From Pseudokineococcus marinus (lineage in GTDB: Bacteria; Actinomycetota; Actinomycetes; Actinomycetales; Quadrisphaeraceae), in contig NZ_JBBHZZ010000001.1 in NCBI RefSeq assembly GCF_037482405.1, forward strand, positions 724,103-788,102: a stretch of 64,000 bases of DNA, written 5' to 3'. Below are positions 17,157-27,094 of the stretch, piece by piece (the stretch's first letter is position 1; every line of letters starts with the position of its first letter). Under the pieces are notes generated by a model that searched no databases, was not told the origin of the DNA, and was given only the letters and a program-made list of their open reading frames with translations. The position numbers and the translations under genes are program-made.

Positions 17157-17906
17157 GTGCCCAGCTCGCCCGACCGACCCGCCGACGACTCCCCGCGCGC
17201 CGGCGTCCTGCTCGACGTCGACGGCACCCTGCTCGACACCAACTACCTGCACGTCCTGGCGTGGTGGCAGGCCTTCCGCGACAACGGGGTCGACGACGTC
17301 GACATGGCGACGGTCCACCGCGCGATCGGCATCGCCAGCGAGGAGCTGGTGCAGCGCGTCCTCGGCCGCGGCGGGCTCGACCAGCCGCCGGGAGGCGGCG
17401 GCGGCGCGGTGGACGACGACCTCGTGCAGCGCGTCAGCGAGGCGCACTCCGAGCGCTACGACGCCCTGCGGGACCAGGCGCGGGCCTTCCCGCGCACGGC
17501 GGAGCTCCTCGGCGCGCTCGCCGACCGCGGCCTGGCCGTCGTCCTGGCCACCAGCGGCGGCGCCGGCGACCTCGAGTGGATGCTGCCGGCCATCGGCGCG
17601 CAGGACGCCCTCACCGGCACCACGACTTCCGGTGACGTCGAGGCCGCCAAGCCGGCGCCGGACCTGCTGTCGGTGGCCGTCGAGCAGCACGGCATGGACG
17701 CCGAGCGCACCGTGGTGCTCGGCGACACCGTGTGGGACGTGGAGTCGGCGAAGGCGGCGGGCATGGCGTGCATCGCGCTGACCTGCGGCGGCATCTCCCG
17801 CGAGGAGCTCGAGGCGGCCGGCGCCGTCGCGGTCTACCGCGACCCCGCGGACCTGCTCGAGCACCTCGACGGCTCGCCCGTCGGGGAGCTGCTCCGCACG
17901 CGCTGA
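17157..17906 (+). CDS. HAD-superfamily phosphatase
   Basis: 249 aa, haloacid dehalogenase-like hydrolase of the beta-phosphoglucomutase/phosphoglycolate phosphatase class. Motif I is LDVDGTLLDT (nucleophile and acid/base Asp), motif II LATSGG, the Lys in VEAAKPAPD and motif IV LGDTVWDVESAKAAG. The alpha-helical cap (about 30-105) holds a Gly-rich insert (PPGGGGGAVDDD). Expected to remove phosphate from a small metabolite; substrate unknown. GTG chosen with GGAGG 7 nt upstream. Confidence 0.88.
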   Translation: MPSSPDRPADDSPRAGVLLDVDGTLLDTNYLHVLAWWQAFRDNGVDDVDMATVHRAIGIASEELVQRVLGRGGLDQPPGGGGGAVDDDLVQRVSEAHSERYDALRDQARAFPRTAELLGALADRGLAVVLATSGGAGDLEWMLPAIGAQDALTGTTTSGDVEAAKPAPDLLSVAVEQHGMDAERTVVLGDTVWDVESAKAAGMACIALTCGGISREELEAAGAVAVYRDPADLLEHLDGSPVGELLRTR

Positions 17907-17913
17907 GCCGAGA

Positions 17914-17959
17914 CCGACGGACCGCGGCCTCTCGAGGCGGGTGAGCCGCCGTCCGTCGG
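17914..17959. terminator. Hairpin terminator between convergent genes
   Basis: Arms 17914-17928 and 17945-17959 pair at 14 of 15 positions around a 16-nt loop, with a further CGAG/CTCG extension. Between the HAD phosphatase and the convergent MerR regulator gene. Confidence 0.65.
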
Positions 17960-18001
17960 CCTCGCCGACGGGCGTCCGTCGTCCGACGGGTCCCGGCCGC
18001 G

Positions 18002-18418
18002 TCAGCGCGCGCGCAGCCGCTCGAGCAGCTCGTCGGCCATGGCCACGCGCTCGACCATGCGCCGCCGGGCGTCCTCGGCCAGGGCGGTGAAGCCGGCGAG
18101 CCGCTCCCGCAGCGCCGCCTCCTGCGCCCCGGTGGCCGAGGGCAGCGCGTCCACCACCTCGAGCAGCTCGCGCATCTGCTCGAGGGAGAAGCCCAGCGGC
18201 TTCATCCGGCGGATGACGAGGAGGCGGTCGACGTCGCCGGCGGTGTAGAGCCGGAAGCCGCCCTCGCTGCGCGCCGAGGGCCGCAGGAGGTCGACCTCGT
18301 CGTAGTGGCGCAGGGTGTGCAGCGAGAGGCCGGTGATCTCGGCGACGCGCCCGATCTGCAGCGGACGCGCGCCCTCGTCCCCGTCGGCCCCGGCCTCGGC
18401 ACCAGCAGCACCGGCCAC
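18002..18418 (-). CDS. MerR-family transcriptional regulator
   Basis: 138 aa. Winged HTH near the N-terminus: LQIGRVAEITGLSLHTLRHYDEVDLLRPSARSEGGFRLYTAGDVDRL, followed by MKPLGFSLEQMRELLEVVDAL and a dimerising helix. No Cys-based metal site is evident in the C-terminal part, so it is of the organic/stress-sensing MerR kind. The GTG at 18418 lies 2 nt after the sulP stop codon; GGAGGG inside sulP provides the ribosome site, so it is translationally coupled to the transporter and may regulate it. Confidence 0.88.
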   Translation of the reverse strand: MAGAAGAEAGADGDEGARPLQIGRVAEITGLSLHTLRHYDEVDLLRPSARSEGGFRLYTAGDVDRLLVIRRMKPLGFSLEQMRELLEVVDALPSATGAQEAALRERLAGFTALAEDARRRMVERVAMADELLERLRAR

Positions 18419-18420
18419 CG

Positions 18421-20079
18421 TCAGTGCCCTCCGCCGAGGTGGCCGGCGAGGCGGTCGCGGCGGCGGGCCGAGTGCTCGTCGAGCCCGGTGATGCGCACCG
18501 TCTTGCCGCGGGCCGCGTACTTGGTCTCGATGGCGTCGAGCGTCGCCACGGTCGAGGCGTCCCAGACGTTGGCGCCCGACAGGTCGATGACGACGTCGTG
18601 CGGGTCGCCGACGTAGTCGAACTGGTGCACGAGGTCGTTGCTGGAGGCGAAGAAGAGCTGGCCGGTGACGGCGTACACGCGGGTGCCCTCGTCCGGCTGG
18701 GCGACCTCGACGACCTCGGTGAGGTGGGCGACGCGGCGCGCGAAGAGCGTCATGGCCACGAGCACGCCGACGACGACGCCGTAGGCGAGGTTGTGCGTGG
18801 CCACGGTGACGGCGACGGTCGAGAGCATCACGGCGGTCTCCGACAGCGGCATCCGGCGCAGCGTGGCGGGACGGACGCTGTGCCAGTCGAAGGTGCCCAC
18901 CGAGACCATGACCATGACGGCGACGAGCGCGGCCATGGGGATCACCGCGACGACGTCGCCCAGGACGACGACGAGCAGCAGGAGGAAGACCCCGGCGAGG
19001 AACGTCGAGATGCGCGTGCGGGCCCCGGAGGACTTCACGTTGATCATCGTCTGACCGATCATCGCGCAGCCGCCGAGGCCGCCGAAGAAGCCGGTGACGA
19101 TGTTCGCGCCGCCCTGGCCCCAGGCCTCGCGGGTCTTCGAGGAGCCGGTGTCGGTGACGTCGTCGACGAGCTTCGCCGTCATGAGCGACTCGAGCAGCCC
19201 GACGACGGCCACGCCCAGCGCGTACGGGGCGACGAGCTGCAGCGTCTCCCAGGAGAGGGGGACGTCCGGGAGGAGCAGCGACGGCAGGTCCTGGGGCAGC
19301 TCGCCCTGGTCGCCGACGTCCGGCACGGTCACGGACGCGAGGACGACGAAGCCGGTGAGCGCGACGATGGCGACGAGGGGCGACGGCACCGCGGTGGTCA
19401 GCCGCGGCAGCAGCACGATGACGGCGATGCCCACGGCCACGAGCGGGTAGACGGCCCACGGCACGTCGACGAGCTGGGGCACCTGCGACATGAAGATGAG
19501 GATCGCCAGGGCGTTGACGAAGCCGACCATGACGCTGCGCGGGATGAAGCGCATGAGGCGCGCGACGCCGAGCACGCCGAGGACCACCTGCACGACGCCG
19601 CCGAGGATGACCGCGGCGAAGAGGTACTGCACGCCCTGCTCGCGCACGAGCGGCGCGACGACGAGCGCCGTCGCCCCGGTAGCCGCCGAGATCATCGCCG
19701 GCCGGCCGCCGAGGAAGGAGATCGTCACGGCCATCGTGAAGGACGCGAAGAGCCCGAGGCGGGGGTCGACGCCCGCGATGATCGAGAAGGCGATGGCCTC
19801 GGGGATGAGCGCCAGGGCCACGACGAGGCCGGCGAGGACCTCGATGCGCAGGCGGCGCGGGTCCTTCAGGGCCTCCAGGACGGAGATGCCGCCGTGCGGC
19901 CGCGCCGGGGCGGACACGCGGCGACGCGCGCCCGAGGACTCGGCGGGGCTCTCCGCGGGGCCGGGCGGCACGGTGCCGACGGTCGCGCCGTCGGCCGTCG
20001 TGGCGTCGGCGAGGGCGTGGCGGGCGCCGCTGTCGGGGCCGCCCCGGTGGTCGTCGGGCGGTGTGGTGGGCGTGCTCAT
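18421..20079 (-). CDS. SulP-family anion transporter with STAS domain
   Basis: 552 aa. The membrane domain (about 65-430) shows SulP signatures: VLAGLVVALALIPEAIAFS, SFLGGRPAMISAATGA and GGLGGCAMIGQTMINVKSSGARTRIST. The C-terminal STAS domain (about 450-550) contains VIDLSGANVWDASTVATLDAI. Transports sulfate, bicarbonate or a related anion by proton or sodium symport. The ATG at 20079 (GGAG upstream) is preferred; earlier in-frame codons are Arg/Pro-rich. Co-transcribed with the MerR gene. Confidence 0.9.
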   Translation of the reverse strand: MSTPTTPPDDHRGGPDSGARHALADATTADGATVGTVPPGPAESPAESSGARRRVSAPARPHGGISVLEALKDPRRLRIEVLAGLVVALALIPEAIAFSIIAGVDPRLGLFASFTMAVTISFLGGRPAMISAATGATALVVAPLVREQGVQYLFAAVILGGVVQVVLGVLGVARLMRFIPRSVMVGFVNALAILIFMSQVPQLVDVPWAVYPLVAVGIAVIVLLPRLTTAVPSPLVAIVALTGFVVLASVTVPDVGDQGELPQDLPSLLLPDVPLSWETLQLVAPYALGVAVVGLLESLMTAKLVDDVTDTGSSKTREAWGQGGANIVTGFFGGLGGCAMIGQTMINVKSSGARTRISTFLAGVFLLLLVVVLGDVVAVIPMAALVAVMVMVSVGTFDWHSVRPATLRRMPLSETAVMLSTVAVTVATHNLAYGVVVGVLVAMTLFARRVAHLTEVVEVAQPDEGTRVYAVTGQLFFASSNDLVHQFDYVGDPHDVVIDLSGANVWDASTVATLDAIETKYAARGKTVRITGLDEHSARRRDRLAGHLGGGH

Positions 20080-20399
20080 GCATCTCCGTCCCGGGCGCGG
20101 CGCCGCTCGCGCGGGCGCGCCCGCTCGTCGCGTGCTGGCGGGGTGGGCGCGTCGTCGCGCGGGTGAGGTCGGCGTGGCGGCCGTCCGCGACCGCACGCTC
20201 GTGCGCGGCAGGACGTCCGGGGGACGGCGGCCGGGCCGGTGCTCCCGCTCGGGCGCACCGGGTCGCCGGCCGGCGGCTCGGCGGGAACTCTACAGGTACC
20301 CGAGGGTTGCCCCGTGACGTCGCCTCCGACGGCGGCACCGCGGGGGTGCCGGGCGACCTCGGTGGGCCCGGCGTCCGGGGGTGGTGGCGGCGCGAGCGG
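20080..20399. other. Gene-free spacer between sulP and the GGDEF-EAL gene
   Basis: 320 bp holding the divergent upstream regions. On the minus strand TAGAGT (complement of about 20285-20290) is a plausible -10 element for sulP, without a convincing -35. I see no gene, RNA or strong operator here, and the start of the rightward gene is itself uncertain. Confidence 0.4.
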
Positions 20400-22944
<2,545 letters not shown>

Positions 22945-23014
22945 TGTAGTTGAAGCGACACGGAGGGTCGACGGGGAGTCTCCACCACCTCCCGACACCC
23001 CTCCTGGAGCCTCG

Positions 23015-23128
23015 TTGCCCACGACCGCGCCGGCCCGGCCGCGCCCGCAGGCCCCCGACGACCGCACGCGCGAGCACCTCGACGCGGTCGGCGACGTCCT
23101 CAGGGACTCCGCCGGGACGCGGCGGTGA
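23015..23128 (+). CDS. Possible small protein (37 aa)
   Basis: TTG-initiated open frame with GGAG 5-6 nt upstream. Every codon after the TTG ends in G or C, as in the real genes here, and the second half looks like a soluble helix (DDRTREHLDAVGDVLRDSAG). Not recognised. It sits in a 324-bp gap between the GGDEF-EAL gene and the GH13 gene. Shadow frames in GC-rich DNA can look similar, so this is only a candidate. Confidence 0.22.
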   Translation: MPTTAPARPRPQAPDDRTREHLDAVGDVLRDSAGTRR

Positions 23129-23167
23129 GCGCCCCCGCCGGTCGGGGTGCGGGCGGTCCCCATGAAG

Positions 23168-23227
23168 ACGGGCGCGGTGAGGACGGTTCCGGTGAGGACG
23201 GGCGCGGTGAGGACGGTCCCGTCCAGG
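23168..23227. repeat. Two 30-bp tandem units upstream of the GH13 gene
   Basis: Units at 23168-23197 and 23198-23227 share ACGGGCGCGGTGAGGACGGT, with internal 15-bp sub-repeats (GGTGAGGACGG). They lie 40-100 bp ahead of the GH13 start and could affect its promoter; no function is shown. Confidence 0.7.
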
Positions 23228-23268
23228 ACAGGGGTCCAGGAGGGCGACCCGCCCGCCGATACACCCGC

Positions 23269-24966
23269 ATGGCCCAGACCGCCGCCCCCGCGAACGCCAC
23301 GCGACGCCTGCCGCAGCAGCGCCAGAGCTGCAGCGCCGCCCCGGCCTCGAGCCCCCGCGCCGACGAGGCGTCGGCGACCCAGGACGCCTGGTGGCGCGAC
23401 GCCGTCGTCTACCAGGTCTACCTGCGCTCCTTCGCCGACGGCGACGGCGACGGCGTGGGCGACCTCGCCGGCCTGCGGTCGCGGCTGCCGCACCTCGCCT
23501 GGCTGGGGGTCGACGCGCTGTGGATCACCCCGCACTACCCCTCCGGCGGGGCCGACGGCGGCTACGACGTCTGCGACTACCGCTCCGTCGACCTCGAGCT
23601 CGGCGACGTCGAGGACGTGCGCCTGCTCGTCGAGGACGCGCACGCCCTGGGCCTGCGCGTGCTGCTCGACGTCGTCCCCAACCACACCTCCGACCAGCAC
23701 CCGTGGTTCCGGTCGGCGCTCGCCGACCCGGACGGCCCGCACGCCCGCAAGTACGTCTTCGCGCCGCCGTCGGAGGAGCCGCCGAACAACTGGCGCAGCC
23801 TCTTCGGCGGCAGCGCGTGGTCGCGCACGCCGGACGGCCGCTGGTACCTCCACCTCTTCTCCCCGGAGCAGCCCGACCTCGACTGGCGCGAGCCGTCGGT
23901 CGCTGAGGACTTCGAGGAGACCCTCCGCTTCTGGCTCGACCTGGGCGTCGACGGCTTCCGCGTCGACGTCGCCTACGGCCTCTTCAAGGACGCCGGCCTG
24001 CGCGACAACCCGGGCACCTACTCGCCGACGCTCTTCGGGCACGGCGACGAGCAGCGCCACACCTGGGACCAGCCGGAGGTCCACGCCGTCTGGCGGCGCT
24101 GGAGGGCGCTCGTGGACGCGTACCCGGGGCAGCGGATGCTCGTCGGGGAGGTGTGCCTGGCCGACCTCGACCGGGTCGCCGCCTACGTCCGGCCCGACGA
24201 GATGCACCAGTCCTTCGCCTTCCGGCTGCTCAAGTCGCCGTGGGACGCCGCCGCCTTCGCCGAGGGCGTCTGCTCGGCGCTGACGGCGTTCGAGCGCGTC
24301 GGCGCGCCCGTGTCCTGGGTGCTCGGCAACCACGACAAGGACCGCCAGGTCACCCGCTTCGGCGGCGGCGCGCACGGCCTCTCCCGGGCCCGCTCGGCCG
24401 CGATGCTCGTGCTCGCGCTGCCCGGCTCGCCGTACCTCTACGCCGGCGAGGAGCTCGGCCTGCCGCAGGTCGTCGTCCCGGACGAGGCCAAGCAGGACCC
24501 GATCTTCTTCCGCTCGGGCGGCCTGCGCGCCGGTCGCGACGGGTGCCGCATCCCCCTGCCGTGGACGACCGGCCCCGCGGCGGGCTTCTCCGTCGAGGGC
24601 TCCTCCGTGGAGCCGTGGCTGCCCCAGCCGGCCGGCTGGGGCGAGCTGTCCGTCGAGCGGCAGGGGGCCGACCCGGCGTCGACGCTGCAGCTCTACCGCA
24701 CCGCCCTCGTCCTGCGCCGCGAGCTGCGCGCGCTCGGCCGCGGCCCGGCCTCCCTCGAGCGGCGGGGCGACGTCCTCGTCGTCCACCGCGGCGACGACAC
24801 CACCGGACGCGTCTCCTGCTGGGTCAACATGGGCCACGAGGCCGTCGCCGTCCCGTGCGACGGCGAGGTCCTCCTCGCCTCGGAGGGCTCGGTCACCGCC
24901 GGCGCCGGCTGGGTGAGCCTGCCCGCCAGCACGGCCGTGTGGGTCTCCGCTCCCGCGGCGGGCTGA
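23269..24966 (+). CDS. GH13 alpha-glucosidase (oligo-1,6-glucosidase-like)
   Basis: 565-aa cytoplasmic glycoside hydrolase of family 13. Conserved regions in order: YQVYLRSFADGDGDGVGDLAG, DVVPNHTS (region I), GFRVDVAYG with nucleophile Asp233 (II), GEVCLA with acid/base Glu294 (III) and LGNHDKDR with Asp356 (IV). Cleaves terminal alpha-glucosides from malto- or isomalto-oligosaccharides or sucrose-like sugars. The ATG at 23269 is preferred because an in-frame GTG at 23125 adds only low-complexity Gly/Asp/Arg sequence encoded by repeats; no Shine-Dalgarno is seen, so it may be leaderless. Specificity is inferred. Confidence 0.9.
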   Translation: MAQTAAPANATRRLPQQRQSCSAAPASSPRADEASATQDAWWRDAVVYQVYLRSFADGDGDGVGDLAGLRSRLPHLAWLGVDALWITPHYPSGGADGGYDVCDYRSVDLELGDVEDVRLLVEDAHALGLRVLLDVVPNHTSDQHPWFRSALADPDGPHARKYVFAPPSEEPPNNWRSLFGGSAWSRTPDGRWYLHLFSPEQPDLDWREPSVAEDFEETLRFWLDLGVDGFRVDVAYGLFKDAGLRDNPGTYSPTLFGHGDEQRHTWDQPEVHAVWRRWRALVDAYPGQRMLVGEVCLADLDRVAAYVRPDEMHQSFAFRLLKSPWDAAAFAEGVCSALTAFERVGAPVSWVLGNHDKDRQVTRFGGGAHGLSRARSAAMLVLALPGSPYLYAGEELGLPQVVVPDEAKQDPIFFRSGGLRAGRDGCRIPLPWTTGPAAGFSVEGSSVEPWLPQPAGWGELSVERQGADPASTLQLYRTALVLRRELRALGRGPASLERRGDVLVVHRGDDTTGRVSCWVNMGHEAVAVPCDGEVLLASEGSVTAGAGWVSLPASTAVWVSAPAAG

Positions 24967-25033
24967 TCGCCCGGGAGTCCTGCGCACCCGGGGGCCGGGG
25001 CGGTCGGTGACGGGTGACCGCTGACGGGTGACC

Positions 25034-25050
25034 GGGGCGACGGTCGCCCC
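25034..25050. terminator. Short GC hairpin after the GH13 gene
   Basis: GGGGCGA and TCGCCCC pair perfectly over a 3-nt CGG loop. It follows two direct copies of GACGGGTGACCG (about 25008-25033), 70 bp after the GH13 stop and 90 bp before the SGNH gene. Likely terminator, or part of the promoter region of the next gene. Confidence 0.4.
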
Positions 25051-25137
25051 TACGGTGGGCCGGACCGCTGACGGGCGGCGGTCCGCTCGTCGCCCGTCAC
25101 CGCTCGTCCGTCGCCGCCCACCCGTCGGAGGTCTCGC

Positions 25138-26505
25138 GTGAGGTCGAGCGCGCCCGCCGCCCGGGCGGCCGTCGTCCTCCTTGCCGTCCTCCTTGTGGCC
25201 GCCGCGGTGCTGGCCGGGTGCTCCGGCGGCGACCCGGCGCCCGACGCGGACGGAACCCGCCCGAGCGTCCCCGGACCGTCGTCGCCCAGCCCCTCGAGCC
25301 CGTCGTCGCCCGGCCCCTCGAGCCCGTCGTCGCCCGGCCCGTCGAGCCCGTCGTCGCCCGGCCCGTCGAGCCCGTCGTCCCCCGGCCCGTCGTGGTCGTC
25401 GGGAGGACCGGCCCCGGGCGCGGTGGTCACCTGGGCCACCGGGCTGCAGCCCGTGCGGGCGGACCTCGACGGCCGCACGGTGCGCGACGTCGTCCGCACC
25501 AGCGCCGGCGGGGAGGCGCTCCAGGTGTCCCTGTCCAACCTGCTCGGCGAGCGCCCCGTGGTGCTGCGGGCGTCGATGGGCCTCCACGCCGGCGGCGGCG
25601 CCCTGGAGCCGGGCTCGGTGCGCCCGCTCACCGTCGCCGGCGCGCGCGACGTCGTCGTCGGCCCGGGCGAGGAGGTGCTCAGCGACCCCGTGCCGGGCCC
25701 GTGGGCGCCGCAGCTCGAGCTCGCCGTCAGCGTGCACGTCGACGGCGACCCCGGCACCGTCTCGGGGCACGTGCTCGCGACGGCGACCTCCTACCTCTCC
25801 GACCCCGGGGACAGCACCCTCGACGAGGGCTCCGCCGCCTTCCCGACGGCGGTGACGAGCTGGTCCGTCGTCGACGCCGTCCTCGTCACCGGGGTGCGCG
25901 ACGGCTCCACGGTCGTGGCGCTCGGCGACTCCCTCACCGACGGCGACGGGTCCACGCCCGGCGAGGACCGCCGCTACCCCGACGCCCTGGCCCGGCGCCT
26001 GCTCGCCGACCCCGGCCGCGCGGGCACCGGCGTGGCGAACCTCGGCGTCTCCGGCGACCAGCTGCTCGTGCCCGGCGCCGGCGCCGGCGTGCTCGCCCGC
26101 CTCGACCGCGACGTGCTCGGCCTGCCCGGCCTCGAGACGGTGGTCCTCCTCGCCGGCACCAACGACCTCCTGCGCGGGGCGGCGGCCGACGACGTCGTCG
26201 CGGGCCTCGAGCGCGCGGTCGAGCGCGCCCACGCCGCCGGGGTGTGCGTCGTCGCGGCCACGGTGCCGCCGTTCGCGCAGGCCGGCCCGGCCTTCGCCGA
26301 GGGGCGTCGCACCGTCAACGACTGGGTCCGCGGCAGCGGCGTGGCCGACGCCGTGCTCGACGCGGACGCCGCCCTGCGCGACCCCGCGGACCCCGACCGG
26401 CTGCTGCCGGAGCACGACAGCGGCGACGGCCTGCACCCGGGGGACGCCGGCTACGCGGCCCTCGCCGCGGCGGTCGACCTCGACGACCTCGACTGCGACC
26501 GCTGA
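25138..26505 (+). CDS. SGNH/GDSL hydrolase lipoprotein
   Basis: 455 aa, exported and lipid-anchored: signal helix VVLLAVLLVAAAVLAGC with lipobox LAGC at about residue 28. A Pro/Ser linker (residues about 38-88) contains four 8-residue repeats. A beta-rich N-domain precedes the SGNH catalytic domain: block I VALGDSLTDG (Ser265), block II NLGVSGDQ, block III LLAGTNDLLR and block V DGLHPGDAGY (Asp430, His433). Acts as an esterase, probably on cell-surface or plant polysaccharide acyl groups. Fits the polysaccharide-use context of neighbouring glycosidases. GTG start with GGAG upstream. Confidence 0.88.
   Translation: MRSSAPAARAAVVLLAVLLVAAAVLAGCSGGDPAPDADGTRPSVPGPSSPSPSSPSSPGPSSPSSPGPSSPSSPGPSSPSSPGPSWSSGGPAPGAVVTWATGLQPVRADLDGRTVRDVVRTSAGGEALQVSLSNLLGERPVVLRASMGLHAGGGALEPGSVRPLTVAGARDVVVGPGEEVLSDPVPGPWAPQLELAVSVHVDGDPGTVSGHVLATATSYLSDPGDSTLDEGSAAFPTAVTSWSVVDAVLVTGVRDGSTVVALGDSLTDGDGSTPGEDRRYPDALARRLLADPGRAGTGVANLGVSGDQLLVPGAGAGVLARLDRDVLGLPGLETVVLLAGTNDLLRGAAADDVVAGLERAVERAHAAGVCVVAATVPPFAQAGPAFAEGRRTVNDWVRGSGVADAVLDADAALRDPADPDRLLPEHDSGDGLHPGDAGYAALAAAVDLDDLDCDR
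25294..25389 (+). repeat. In-frame 24-bp repeats encoding a Pro/Ser linker
   Basis: Four units starting 25294, 25318, 25342 and 25366, each encoding SSPSSPGP. Nearly identical at DNA level, which suggests recent expansion by slippage. They space the esterase domain away from the membrane anchor. Confidence 0.9.
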
Positions 26506-26530
26506 CGCGGCTGTCCGCCGGGGGCGGGGC

Positions 26531-26887
26531 TCAGAGGTCCTGGGCCAGCGTGAGGGCGGCGCCGTCCGGGTCCTGGACCGAGGCCACGCGCTGGCCCCAC
26601 GAGACGTCCTGCGGCTCGGCGAGCACCGCACCGCCGAGGTCGACCGCCCGGCCGACGGCCGCGGCGACGTCGCGGACCCCGAGCGTCAGCACCGTCCGCC
26701 CCGCCCCGGGCTCGGCGCCGTCCTCGGCGACGAGGCTCAGCGCGACGCCGTCGAGGTCGAAGGTGACGGCCACCGCCGGGCCGTCCTCGGGCGTGCGCCC
26801 GACGGGGTCGGCGCCGAGGACGCCCGCGTAGAAGGCGGCCAGGCGCTCGAGGTCGGGGGTGGTGAGGGCGATCTCCACGGTGCTCAC
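26531..26887 (-). CDS. VOC-family (glyoxalase-like) protein
   Basis: 118 aa with the vicinal-oxygen-chelate fold: TVEIALTTPDLERLAAFYAGVLGADPVGRTP, then VAVTFDLDGVALSLV and a second beta-alpha module ending VASVQDPDGAALTLAQDL. The first metal His is not evident (EIAL in place of a His-containing strand), so metal-dependent activity is uncertain. The GTG at 26887 begins family homology. Convergent with the SGNH gene. Function unknown. Confidence 0.78.
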   Translation of the reverse strand: MSTVEIALTTPDLERLAAFYAGVLGADPVGRTPEDGPAVAVTFDLDGVALSLVAEDGAEPGAGRTVLTLGVRDVAAAVGRAVDLGGAVLAEPQDVSWGQRVASVQDPDGAALTLAQDL

Positions 26888-26940
26888 GCCCTCACCGTGC
26901 CGCACCCGCCGACCCCCGGCGAGGCGGTGCGCCGTCGGCG

Positions 26941-27038
26941 CCGCACAGCGACCTGCGGGACGCGCGTCCACCCTGCGTCACCGCAGGTCAGGGGCGTGCG
27001 CCACCTCTCGGGGCGCCGTCGTGCAGGTCGCTGTGCGG
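26941..27038. repeat. Intergenic 96-bp repeat with 16-bp inverted ends (copy A)
   Basis: Arms 26941-26956 and 27023-27038 are perfect 16-bp inverted repeats (CCGCACAGCGACCTGC and its complement). A smaller hairpin CTGCG-TCAC-CGCAG lies inside. The 26943-27038 stretch aligns without gaps to 32323-32418. Located between the VOC gene and the 3' end of the GH2 gene, so it may also terminate the latter. No gene seen. Confidence 0.8.
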
Positions 27039-27094
27039 ATGTCGACGGGCTCGGGGATCGGCGGGCCGGGGTCGACGGGCGGGGCCCGCCCGCG

